Assembly: GCA_006969745.1 (NCBI GenBank)
Contig: CP030886.1
Span: 3,383,234 to 3,447,233, forward strand
DNA from: Cytophagaceae bacterium
Lineage (GTDB): Bacteria; Bacteroidota; Bacteroidia; Cytophagales; Cyclobacteriaceae
Length of the DNA stretch: 64,000 nt
Reading direction: 5' to 3'
Position numbers and translations under genes: made by a program
Notes under the pieces: model-generated
Seen by the model: the letters and a program-made list of their open reading frames with translations, nothing else
Databases searched by the model: none
What the model was told of the DNA's origin: nothing
In this document: one piece after another, positions 54,514-62,835 of the stretch
Position numbering within the stretch: the first letter of the stretch is position 1
Layout of the letters: each line of letters opens with the position of its first letter

Positions 54514-55565
54514 ATAGACTGAAATATATGAACGTATTGGTATTGCCAATACTGGCGTGGGTGAGCTTCAATACACATGGGTGGCTTACTTACTTACCTC
54601 TCATTGAGTCATTTGTATTAATTCCACTCTTGGAATTGGCGTATAAACCAAATACGGAGAATCTGACTCCTGAGCAAGAGGAAGAACGAAAGAAGGATCC
54701 AATCTTTGACTGGCAGCTGTACATTATGGTACCAATTCAGTTTCTTCTTCTTGGTACATTCCTTCTTTCTATGCAAGAAATTGGCCTCACGCTGGCAGAT
54801 AAAATTGGCCGCATCACCGCGATGGGACTTATGTGCGGGGTAATCGGCATTAATGTAGCCCATGAGCTCGGGCACAGAAAAGAAAAATATGAACAGCATA
54901 TGGCTAAGGCACTTCTGCTAACTTCATTATACATGCATTTCTTTATCGAGCACAATCGAGGACATCATAGAAATGTAAGTACAAAAGAGGATCCTTCATC
55001 TGCGAGATATGGCGAGTTGCTCTATACATTTTGGATAAGATCTGTGGTGTTTGCCTATTTGTCTGCATGGAAACTAGAAGCGGAAAGGTTGAAAAAGAAA
55101 GGGAAATCAGCTTTTTCACTTCAAAACGAAATGCTGCAATTTCAATTAATACAAATTGGATTCACGGTAGGCATTGGTCTACTATTTGGGTGGTCTGTCA
55201 TGGGTTACTTCATCCTTGCCGCAGTTATGGGATTCTTGCTGCTGGAAACAGTGAATTACATTGAGCATTACGGATTAGAGCGCGATAGAAAAGGAGATGC
55301 CTATGAGCGCGTGATGCCTCATCACTCCTGGAATTCAGATCATCGAATAGGCCGGATAATTTTGTTCGAATTATCTCGACATTCGGATCATCACTACATA
55401 GCCAGCAGAAAGTATCAGATACTAAGACATATCGACGAAAGCCCACAAATGCCCACGGGCTATCCGGGCATGATGATATTGGCGACCATTCCACCTTTGT
55501 GGTTTTCGATTATGAATCCACGGATCAAGCGGATTAAATCAGAAGGATTGGCTCAGGCAGCTTAA
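54510..55565 (+). CDS. AlkB-like membrane diiron alkane hydroxylase
   Basis: 351 residues with membrane helices and three His boxes: HELGH (118-122), EHNRGHH (147-153) and ELSRHSDHH near 290, the diiron site of the AlkB/fatty-acid hydroxylase family. In AlkB these bind two irons, and electrons come from rubredoxin. No rubredoxin gene is adjacent. The natural substrate could be a medium-chain alkane or a fatty acid or lipid. Its start overlaps the barrel gene stop by ATGA and the end overlaps the convergent DUF5916 gene by 4 bp. Confidence 0.85.
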   Translation: MNRLKYMNVLVLPILAWVSFNTHGWLTYLPLIESFVLIPLLELAYKPNTENLTPEQEEERKKDPIFDWQLYIMVPIQFLLLGTFLLSMQEIGLTLADKIGRITAMGLMCGVIGINVAHELGHRKEKYEQHMAKALLLTSLYMHFFIEHNRGHHRNVSTKEDPSSARYGELLYTFWIRSVVFAYLSAWKLEAERLKKKGKSAFSLQNEMLQFQLIQIGFTVGIGLLFGWSVMGYFILAAVMGFLLLETVNYIEHYGLERDRKGDAYERVMPHHSWNSDHRIGRIILFELSRHSDHHYIASRKYQILRHIDESPQMPTGYPGMMILATIPPLWFSIMNPRIKRIKSEGLAQAA

Positions 55566-57838
55566 AGACTTAACCAATAATTGATTTTGAATACAATGGC
55601 ACGATTACGGGTTTGGAATCCGTCCGTAATGTAGTTATCGGTATATACAAGGAAAACATCCGATACAGGTTTAAATCTCCATTGAAATCGGGAGTTGTGT
55701 CCAAGGTTCTCACTTTGAGAATTGTACTGGATAAATGTTGTGAAAAACAAGTTGTTGCTTAATGTCAAATCAAACCTGGGTCCGATCAGGTAGAGGTCAG
55801 CATCACTAAATGGATCGGGTAGATCTATCCGATTGTATTCGCCATTAAGTTCGATTTGCATGATCGGAGGTAGCCTGAAAGTAAGCCCAAGTCCGGCATT
55901 GAAGCGTTTGCCATTAAAAAAACCACCGTTACGAACTGATGCCCTAACGATAAAATTCTTCCTTCGATCGGTTCGATAGAAAAACCGATAGCTCATCCAG
56001 CTATGTTCTGTATCCTCTGAAAGTTCCAAACCACTAGTTCCTGAAGGATCAAAAGAAGAAGTTAAGGAAACAAAATTCCAATTCGTTCCAACCTCCAGGT
56101 AGCTGGTATTCAGAAAAGAAAATCCATATTCAAAACTAGCGTCATTGTCCAGCTTATCCCACTCATTGGTCAAAACTCCACCGAAGTTTAATTGAGGACC
56201 ATGGCGTTGCAAAATATTGCCATCACTTGTGAAGAAATTGTATTGAGTGCCCATGCCGTAATTGGAAACACCGGGTCGTGGTACAAATCCAACTTCAGCG
56301 TTGTGATTTTCTCCAATGCGCTGAAAGTTGAAACGAGCATTGAATTCCGGCTTCTGATATCTGATAAATGTACCTGTTGCATACTTTTCATCGGTTCCGC
56401 CATCAGGATCCACTGAACGGTGATAAAAGATGTCTCCTTCCCAGCTATTGTCTACGGTCGCGAGATTATAATCCAGTCCAAACACATAATTGAATTCGCT
56501 GAGGGTAATGAGAGTGTCTTCAACTGCAATTGCGTTTCCAAATTCATCCTCAAGTCTACCTGTGTTTGCTAATGTTGTGGAGTCGTAATCCACCGCCGAA
56601 TTGCCCAGGTTGTTTCGTCCGACAAAAATGGCGCTCAGTCTGGATCGGTTAAAAATTTGACGTTCGATAACTGCCACAGAATAATTTTGTGCGGGAGATA
56701 ATTCAGCAGCTGTTTTATCCTCATTCGTGACCATGTTTAAGGCTCCAATTCGCCACTTGCTCCCTATTTTCCCACTTAAGCGCGCGCCGGCAATGATCGG
56801 TACATTTCTTCTGGTATCTCCCGAACCCTGAATGCCTATTCTTCTGGAAAAGAAAGGCCGTGAACGGAAGAACCCACCTTCGGCAAAAAGGTCTTGATTT
56901 TCCAAGAAAAACTGTCTTCGCTCAGGGAAGAAGATTTCGAAGCGCTGGAGGTTTGTTACTTGTTGATCCACTTCTACCTGAGAAAAATCCGGATTAAAGG
57001 TTAGATCCAGATTAAGTGAACTTGAAACGGCGACTTTGGCATCAAACCCTGCATCAAATTCAGAGACAGCCGGTTCATCATCTTCATGATTTTTTCCCGC
57101 ACTTGCTGCCAAATATGGTATCAAAGCAACATTGGCTCCGGCCGGTTTAGGTGGAGTATCCCAATTGATTTTACCGGAAAATGTCATATTACTGGGTCTG
57201 AAACCCTGTGGCACCTGAATCCAGGCGCTTTGTACATTGCTCTTCAGGTTGTTGCGCAATACCTGGATGTTCCATTGATCCACGTTATTGTACCGGATCG
57301 ATTTGAAGGGAATGGAGATTTCAGTAGACCAGAAATTATCCCCACGGAAGACCTGACTGTACCATTTGTTGTCCCAATCATCCCTTACTCCACCATCTAA
57401 AAGTACCAGTCCTTCTCTTTGCACATTATTTGGCGTTACCTGAAATGTAAAGCCATTGCTCTTGTCATTGTACGGATCAATATAAACTGCAACATTATCG
57501 TTTGAACCCCAATTAAAATCTCTTCTCAAAGTTGTAGAGATGTAATCACCGTCTTTATAATCGTAGCAGATAATGCCAATGATGATCGCCTTATCCGTGT
57601 AGGTAATCATAAATTGGGTGCTATCTACTGCCAATGTGTTGTCAGTCGGGAAAAACTGGACGAAGTTTCCACCGCGGGGCAATTTCGACCAGATTGACTC
57701 GTCTAACCTGCCGTCTATTTCAATAGCTTCATCCGCACGCCTCAATTCATAACTCACCCCATCAGGAGTGTTTTGAGCGTTGCAGGTAAACCAAAAAACA
57801 GATAGAATAAAAAGTAGCTTACTCCTCGTTGCGTTCAT
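55562..57838 (-). CDS. DUF5916 exported protein with N-terminal carbohydrate-binding-like domain
   Basis: 758 residues with signal peptide (1-21, ending TCNAQ). Residues about 30-190 form a CBM9-like/DOMON beta-sandwich (DGRLDESIWSKLPRG, then FTFQVTPNNVQ and WSTEISIPFKSIRY), and about 230-758 are DUF5916, a barrel-like outer-membrane region (FFLENQDLFAEGG and ending FKINYWLSL). It likely acts in the outer membrane in substrate binding or uptake. It overlaps the TerB-like gene upstream by 20 bp and so depends on it for translation. Confidence 0.85.
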   Translation of the reverse strand: MNATRSKLLFILSVFWFTCNAQNTPDGVSYELRRADEAIEIDGRLDESIWSKLPRGGNFVQFFPTDNTLAVDSTQFMITYTDKAIIIGIICYDYKDGDYISTTLRRDFNWGSNDNVAVYIDPYNDKSNGFTFQVTPNNVQREGLVLLDGGVRDDWDNKWYSQVFRGDNFWSTEISIPFKSIRYNNVDQWNIQVLRNNLKSNVQSAWIQVPQGFRPSNMTFSGKINWDTPPKPAGANVALIPYLAASAGKNHEDDEPAVSEFDAGFDAKVAVSSSLNLDLTFNPDFSQVEVDQQVTNLQRFEIFFPERRQFFLENQDLFAEGGFFRSRPFFSRRIGIQGSGDTRRNVPIIAGARLSGKIGSKWRIGALNMVTNEDKTAAELSPAQNYSVAVIERQIFNRSRLSAIFVGRNNLGNSAVDYDSTTLANTGRLEDEFGNAIAVEDTLITLSEFNYVFGLDYNLATVDNSWEGDIFYHRSVDPDGGTDEKYATGTFIRYQKPEFNARFNFQRIGENHNAEVGFVPRPGVSNYGMGTQYNFFTSDGNILQRHGPQLNFGGVLTNEWDKLDNDASFEYGFSFLNTSYLEVGTNWNFVSLTSSFDPSGTSGLELSEDTEHSWMSYRFFYRTDRRKNFIVRASVRNGGFFNGKRFNAGLGLTFRLPPIMQIELNGEYNRIDLPDPFSDADLYLIGPRFDLTLSNNLFFTTFIQYNSQSENLGHNSRFQWRFKPVSDVFLVYTDNYITDGFQTRNRAIVFKINYWLSL

Positions 57839-58241
57839 CCATTGGGATTAAATGCTGGTCAGCAATTGATCTTAAGAAATTACGATTAGAATTGATACTT
57901 GGATCTTTATAGATGTATGCTGACAAATCTGCTATCACACCCGGTTTGTATCCAAGGTTAAGCGCGATCTTCTCACAAAACTTGATTTCATTGGAGTGAA
58001 CTTTACCATCTGCCTTCATCATTCTAATGATATTGAAGAGATAAGTGAATTTCTCATCAGGTGGCAGATCCTTCAGTTTTGGAATCGGACGCGGATTATT
58101 GACTATTTCAGCAGTCTTTTCTTCAGACACACCAAGTCCATCAGCAATAAACATGATTAGTCTAAATTCCTCCTCTGCAACTACATTGTCTGCTTTTGAT
58201 AAGTGAGCAAGTATGCTTATTTGATCTTCATGCGATAACAT
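57819..58241 (-). CDS. TerB-like helical protein
   Basis: 140 residues, all alpha-helical by pattern: two repeats of D-x-x-x-x-x-EE / D-G-K-V-H-x-x-E (KADNVVAEEEF near 17-27 and KADGKVHSNEI near 75-85), the signature of TerB and TerB-like domains (tellurite-resistance family). The function is unknown; many TerB-like proteins are stand-alone and unrelated to tellurite. The 3' end overlaps the DUF5916 gene start by 20 bp. Confidence 0.65.
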   Translation of the reverse strand: MLSHEDQISILAHLSKADNVVAEEEFRLIMFIADGLGVSEEKTAEIVNNPRPIPKLKDLPPDEKFTYLFNIIRMMKADGKVHSNEIKFCEKIALNLGYKPGVIADLSAYIYKDPSINSNRNFLRSIADQHLIPMDERNEE

Positions 58242-58349
58242 GGCGGAAATTTAAGGTTAAAAACGTTAATAGCCGGATGGTCTTATACAAGAGGTTAAAA
58301 AAAGATAACAAAATTTTAGTTCCACTTGTTTTTTAAAAGTAAATACAAT

Positions 58350-58357
58350 TAGCTTAG
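58350..58357 (+). promoter_or_regulatory. Weak candidate -7 element of the trp operon (TAGCTTAG)
   Basis: TAGCTTAG differs from TAnnTTTG at one position; TTG at 58326-58328 lies 21 nt upstream. The predicted start would fall just before the leader ATG at 58365. Tentative. Confidence 0.3.
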
Positions 58358-58364
58358 CAGCATA

Positions 58365-58415
58365 ATGATGAGAACTAAAACATATTGGTGGTGGAGATGC
58401 AATAATAGTTGTTGA
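58365..58415 (+). CDS. trpL: trp operon leader peptide (TrpL)
   Basis: A 16-residue ORF that reads MMRTKTYWWWRCNNSC and stops at TGA (58413-58415). It contains three consecutive Trp codons (58386-58394). Its stop lies at the beginning of TGACGAA (58413-58419), which can pair with TTCGTCA (58459-58465) in the following terminator. This makes translation of the three Trp codons the sensor of charged tRNA-Trp. The two ATGs (58365, 58368) are alternative starts. It is too short to be found by ordinary gene calling. Confidence 0.85.
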   Translation: MMRTKTYWWWRCNNSC

Positions 58416-58477
58416 CGAACCGCTGCTGTGTTTAATAATATACCTAAACCCTGACAGATTCGTCAGGGTTTTTTTTG
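58413..58477 (+). promoter_or_regulatory. Transcription attenuator of the trp operon
   Basis: Terminator: ACCCTGAC (58448-58455) pairs with GTCAGGGT (58462-58469), followed by eight or more T up to 58476, directly before trpE. Antiterminator: TGACGAA (58413-58419) pairs with TTCGTCA (58459-58465), which occupies the terminator loop and the beginning of its 3' arm. If the ribosome stalls at the Trp codons, TGACGAA is free and the antiterminator forms; if it reaches the leader stop codon, it covers TGACGAA and the terminator forms. Geometry is coherent; no experimental data. Confidence 0.8.
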
Positions 58478-58486
58478 TTTAAAGCT

Positions 58487-59875
58487 ATGAGTAAAATAAG
58501 AATTAAGACACGCGAGCATAAGATTTTGGCAGATACCATCACACCTGTGAGTATCTTCCTGAAACTTCGGGATCGCTTTGCCAATTCTTTCTTGTTGGAA
58601 AGTTCAGACTACCACGGTGCAGAAAACAGCTTTTCCTATATATGCTGTTCTCCAATGGCCTATTTACGTGCCCATGACGACACGATTGAATGCAAACTAC
58701 CTGGCACTCCTGTGGAAAGGCACCCACTCAAAGACTTAAAAGGAGAGGTAGAAAAATTCGCTAATAGTTTTAAATCAGACGATACTGATGGCTTTATCCG
58801 CTCAGGTCTGTTTGGTTATTTCAATTACGATGCAAAAGCAGACTTTGGAGATTTGGCCATTGCAATGAAGGATGAAAGCATACCAGCGGCTCAGTATCAT
58901 TTGTTTCAGTTTATTATCGCTTTAGATCACTTTAAGAATGAATGCCATATCATAGAGGCATTTATCGATCAACCCAATGATAAACTTTTTGAAGAAGTGA
59001 CCTCATTGATTCAGCAACGAAACATTCCGGGATATCCATTTAAGACGACTGCCAGCAAAACCTCTAACAAGACCGATCAGGAATACCTTGACATGGTGGA
59101 GAAAGGCATACATCATTGTCACGTTGGGGATGTTTTTCAGGTAGTGCTCTCCAGAAATTTTCAAATCCCATTTCAAGGTGATGATTTTCAGGTATACCGT
59201 ACGTTACGTTCTGTCAATCCATCCCCATATCTATTTTACTTTGATTACGGTAGCTTTCGGATTTTTGGATCATCGCCGGAAGCGCAAATCGTACTGAATA
59301 ATAAAAAGGCAGAAATACATCCCATCGCAGGCACATTCAAAAGAACAGGCAATGACAAGGCAGATTCTGAGCTTGCTGAGAAGTTGTTGCAAGACCCAAA
59401 GGAAGACTCGGAACATGTAATGCTAGTAGACCTGGCTAGAAATGACCTAAGCCGAAGTTGCGATGATGTAAAGGTTGAAACCTATAAGGAAGTTCAGTAC
59501 TATTCGCATGTCATACATCTGGTTTCCAAAGTAACAGGAACGATCAAGGATGACGCTTCATTTATGGATATAGTGGCGGAAACATTTCCAGCAGGAACAC
59601 TATCTGGTGCGCCAAAAATCAGAGCCATGGAAATTATTGAAGAGAACGAAAACACACCACGGGGATTCTATGGTGGAGCTGTTGGATTTATGGATTTCAA
59701 GGGCAACTTCAATCATGCGATTATGATCAGAAGCTTTTTGAGCAAAAACAACACGCTTAAGTTTCAGGCAGGAGCGGGTATAGTAGCACAATCAATACCA
59801 GAAAATGAATTACAAGAAGTGTACAACAAAGTAAGCGCTTTAGAACACGCCATTAATGAAGCTGAACAGCTATGA
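58487..59875 (+). CDS. trpE: Anthranilate synthase component I
   Basis: 462 residues from ATG 58487, after the attenuator; a TTG at 58475 would lie inside the terminator T run. It converts chorismate and ammonia to anthranilate with TrpG. LLES followed after ten residues by Ser (near residue 32-46) is the Trp feedback-binding site, and GTFKRTG, ARNDLSR and AGTLSGAPK are the chorismate-binding domain motifs. The feedback site means the enzyme is likely inhibited by Trp. The stop overlaps the trpG start by ATGA. Confidence 0.93.
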   Translation: MSKIRIKTREHKILADTITPVSIFLKLRDRFANSFLLESSDYHGAENSFSYICCSPMAYLRAHDDTIECKLPGTPVERHPLKDLKGEVEKFANSFKSDDTDGFIRSGLFGYFNYDAKADFGDLAIAMKDESIPAAQYHLFQFIIALDHFKNECHIIEAFIDQPNDKLFEEVTSLIQQRNIPGYPFKTTASKTSNKTDQEYLDMVEKGIHHCHVGDVFQVVLSRNFQIPFQGDDFQVYRTLRSVNPSPYLFYFDYGSFRIFGSSPEAQIVLNNKKAEIHPIAGTFKRTGNDKADSELAEKLLQDPKEDSEHVMLVDLARNDLSRSCDDVKVETYKEVQYYSHVIHLVSKVTGTIKDDASFMDIVAETFPAGTLSGAPKIRAMEIIEENENTPRGFYGGAVGFMDFKGNFNHAIMIRSFLSKNNTLKFQAGAGIVAQSIPENELQEVYNKVSALEHAINEAEQL

Positions 59876-60444
59876 AAAAAGTACTTGTCATAGATAATTA
59901 CGATTCGTTCACGTACAATCTGGTTCATATACTCAGAGAGCTTGGAGCCGGAGAGGCTATGAAAATTGTGAGAAATGATCAATTTGAAATAGATGAGGTT
60001 GAGAATTTTGATCAAATTTTACTTTCACCTGGTCCCGGGCTTCCTAAAGATGCCGGACTGATGCCGAAGGTAATCGAGCGATACGCTGCCTCAAAAAACA
60101 TTTTGGGAGTGTGTCTCGGTCATCAGGGTATTGGTGAAGTCTTTGGTGGAAGGCTATTTAACCTGCCTCAGGTTTATCATGGGATGGTCACTCCAATTGA
60201 GCTAACAGCTTCAGATCCACTTTTCGAAGGTATCCCGACCGAATTCAAGGTATGTAGATATCATTCATGGGTTATTGAAAAAGACAGCCTTCCAAAACAG
60301 ATCGAGGTTACGAGTGTAGCCGAAAACGGAAATGTCATGTCGATCAGGCACAAAGAATACAATGTACGAGGGGTTCAATTTCATCCGGAATCTATTATGA
60401 CGGAGCATGGGAAAGCGTTAATGAAAAACTGGTTAGCATTATGA
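59872..60444 (+). CDS. trpG: Anthranilate synthase component II (glutamine amidotransferase)
   Basis: 190 residues. DNYDSFTYNL (7-16) begins the class I amidotransferase fold; the catalytic Cys is in GVCLGHQ and the His-Glu pair in FHPESIMTEHG near the C-terminus. It supplies ammonia from glutamine to TrpE. It is a separate polypeptide, not fused to TrpD or TrpE as in some bacteria. ATGA overlaps join it to trpE and trpD. Confidence 0.93.
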   Translation: MKKVLVIDNYDSFTYNLVHILRELGAGEAMKIVRNDQFEIDEVENFDQILLSPGPGLPKDAGLMPKVIERYAASKNILGVCLGHQGIGEVFGGRLFNLPQVYHGMVTPIELTASDPLFEGIPTEFKVCRYHSWVIEKDSLPKQIEVTSVAENGNVMSIRHKEYNVRGVQFHPESIMTEHGKALMKNWLAL

Positions 60445-61433
60445 AGGAGATATTAAATAGGCTCATTAATAATCAATCTCTTTCTAGAGAAGAAGCCAAA
60501 GAGGTTTTAACAGGACTTGCTACCGGAAAGTACAACAACAGCCAGGTGGCAGCTTTCCTTACAGTCTATCTTATGCGAGCCATTGAGGTACAGGAACTTG
60601 AGGGATTTCGAGATGCCATGCTTGAGTTATGCAATCCCGTAGATCTGGATGGATATAATGCTATCGATGTTTGCGGCACAGGAGGTGACGGGAAAAACAC
60701 CTTCAATATCTCTACCATTTCATCTTTTATAGTGGCTGGAGCCGAAGTGAATGTGGCCAAGCATGGAAACTATGGAGTATCATCAGTAAGCGGGTCTTCC
60801 AATGTCCTGGAACACCTTGGAGTTAAATTCTCGGGCGATCAGGATCAGATGAAACGATCCATGGATGCATCGGGAATCTGTTTTATGCATGCACCACTTT
60901 TTCATCCAGCTATGAAAAATGTAGGGCCTATTCGTCGGGAACTTGGTGTAAAAACATTCTTCAACATGCTCGGGCCGATGGTAAACCCAGCCTTTCCACC
61001 TAATCAGTTGGTGGGAGTATTTAGCCTGGAGCTGGCACGGTTATACGGCTATCTGTATCAGAACACCGATAAAAACTTTGCCATTGTTCACTCTTTAGAT
61101 GGTTACGATGAAATATCACTTACCACCGATTTTAAGTTAATCTCCAATCATGCTGAAGAACTGATTTCTCCTGAAAGTCTTGGATTCGAAACGCTCAGAC
61201 AAGAACAACTGCATGGCGGTGAAACGGTAGAAACAGCAGCGGAAATATTCAATTCTATTTTAGAAGGCAAAGGAACAGAGCCACAGAATCATGCAGTCAT
61301 ATCGAATGCAGGACTTGCTATCGCGACGGTAAAACAAACCTCAATGGCTGAGGGAATTAGCCAGGCAAGTGAAGCACTGCAAAACGGAAAAGCACTTCAA
61401 TCATTTAAGAATTTTTTAAGCATAAACAGTTAA
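60441..61433 (+). CDS. trpD: Anthranilate phosphoribosyltransferase
   Basis: 330 residues. GTGGDGKNTFNIST (PRPP-binding, about 77-90), then VAKHGNYGVSSVSGSSNVLE (anthranilate-binding and flexible loop) and RRELGVKTFFNMLGP identify the family. It transfers the phosphoribosyl group from PRPP to anthranilate. Its stop codon and the trpC start share one base (TAATG). Confidence 0.93.
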   Translation: MKEILNRLINNQSLSREEAKEVLTGLATGKYNNSQVAAFLTVYLMRAIEVQELEGFRDAMLELCNPVDLDGYNAIDVCGTGGDGKNTFNISTISSFIVAGAEVNVAKHGNYGVSSVSGSSNVLEHLGVKFSGDQDQMKRSMDASGICFMHAPLFHPAMKNVGPIRRELGVKTFFNMLGPMVNPAFPPNQLVGVFSLELARLYGYLYQNTDKNFAIVHSLDGYDEISLTTDFKLISNHAEELISPESLGFETLRQEQLHGGETVETAAEIFNSILEGKGTEPQNHAVISNAGLAIATVKQTSMAEGISQASEALQNGKALQSFKNFLSINS

Positions 61434-62218
61434 TGGATATCCTTTCAGAAATAGTAGCCAACAAGCACAAAGAAGTAAAAGCAAATAAAGAGCTGTATCC
61501 GGTTAAGTTATTGGAAAACAGTGCCTACTTTGAAAGCCAGCCTGTTTCGTTAAAGAAATACCTTAAGCGTGAAGATAAGTCAGGGATCATCGCAGAAATC
61601 AAACGCAAATCACCATCCAAAGGAATGATCAATTCACATGTTTCCGTAGAGAGAACATCTATCGGATACATGCAGGCAGGAGCCTCAGGATTGTCCGTTT
61701 TGACCGACAAAGAATACTTCGGAGGTTCGACAGATGATTTGAAAGTAGCCAGGTCCTTCAATTTCTGTCCTATACTTCGAAAGGATTTTATGATCGATGA
61801 ATATCAGGTAATTGAAGCTAAGTCTATAGGCGCTGATGCTATCCTTTTGATCGCTTCTATTCTGGATAAATCAGAGATTGAGCACCTGGGAAGCTTAGCC
61901 AGAAGTTTAGGTCTGGAGGTACTACTCGAAGTACATGATCAGAAAGAACTTGAGCGTAGCATTACGGATAAAGTAGACTTGATTGGCGTGAATAATCGAG
62001 ACCTGAAGACGTTCAAAACAGATGTGAAAACATCCTTTCAATTAGGGGAGTTAATACCAGGCGAATTTGTGAAAGTGTCTGAAAGCGGAATAGCAGATAC
62101 TGATACGATAAAAAAATTAAGAAATAATGGTTTTGAGGGGTTTCTAATTGGAGAAACATTTATGAAAAGTGGCAGACCGGAAAAAGCCGCCAAAGAATTT
62201 ATAAAGCAATTGGTATGA
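61433..62218 (+). CDS. trpC: Indole-3-glycerol-phosphate synthase
   Basis: 261 residues in a TIM-barrel. EIKRKSPSKG (55-64) with the catalytic Lys, LRKDFMIDEYQV, LLEVHD, GVNNRDLKTF and VSESGI are in order. It cyclises CdRP to indole-3-glycerol phosphate. It is separate from TrpF. It overlaps trpD by 1 bp and trpF by 4 bp. Confidence 0.93.
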   Translation: MDILSEIVANKHKEVKANKELYPVKLLENSAYFESQPVSLKKYLKREDKSGIIAEIKRKSPSKGMINSHVSVERTSIGYMQAGASGLSVLTDKEYFGGSTDDLKVARSFNFCPILRKDFMIDEYQVIEAKSIGADAILLIASILDKSEIEHLGSLARSLGLEVLLEVHDQKELERSITDKVDLIGVNNRDLKTFKTDVKTSFQLGELIPGEFVKVSESGIADTDTIKKLRNNGFEGFLIGETFMKSGRPEKAAKEFIKQLV

Positions 62219-62835
62219 AAGAGCTAAAACTAAAAGTATGCGGAATGCGAGAGCCTGACAATATTCAGGAGCTAATAAAAGTTAAGCCCGATTTTATGGG
62301 ATTCATATTTTATCCCAAATCACCCCGATATGTAGATGAAATGGATGATGATCTTATCATGCGTATACCTATAAGTATAAGTAAAGTTGGAGTCTTTGTG
62401 AATGAGTCATTGGACAATATTATTGAGATAGCTAATAAGTATGGACTTGAGTATATACAGCTTCATGGAGACGAAGATTTAACATTCGCAAATGCACTTA
62501 AGGAAAGAGGATTGAAGGTTATTAAGGTTTTTCGAGTTATGGATACGATCCCATTCTTCGCTAAGAATTATGAAGGTATCGCTGATTATTTCTTGTTCGA
62601 CACAGCATCTATCAACTACGGCGGTTCCGGTCGTCATTTCGATTGGAACATTCTTAAAAACTACAATCTAAACGTTCCATTTCTCTTAAGCGGTGGAGTG
62701 CAGTTGGAAGACATTCCAAAAATCAAATCGATGGAAATAGAACAGCTAGTGGGAATTGATGTGAACAGTCGTTTTGAGATAGAACCTGCACTAAAGGATA
62801 TTGAAAAGCTGAAGCAATTAAAAGCGGCACTATGA
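62215..62835 (+). CDS. trpF: Phosphoribosylanthranilate isomerase
   Basis: 206 residues, TIM-barrel: [10 protein letters not shown] (7-16, catalytic Cys), [41 protein letters not shown] in pieces (catalytic Asp) and LSGGV. It isomerises PRA to CdRP. It is preceded and followed by 4-bp ATGA overlaps. Confidence 0.92.
   Translation: MKELKLKVCGMREPDNIQELIKVKPDFMGFIFYPKSPRYVDEMDDDLIMRIPISISKVGVFVNESLDNIIEIANKYGLEYIQLHGDEDLTFANALKERGLKVIKVFRVMDTIPFFAKNYEGIADYFLFDTASINYGGSGRHFDWNILKNYNLNVPFLLSGGVQLEDIPKIKSMEIEQLVGIDVNSRFEIEPALKDIEKLKQLKAAL

Noticed and set aside
58475..58486. TTG start of trpE at 58475
   Set aside because: It lies within the T run of the terminator and would remove the attenuator's role; ATG 58487 matches the family N-terminus.
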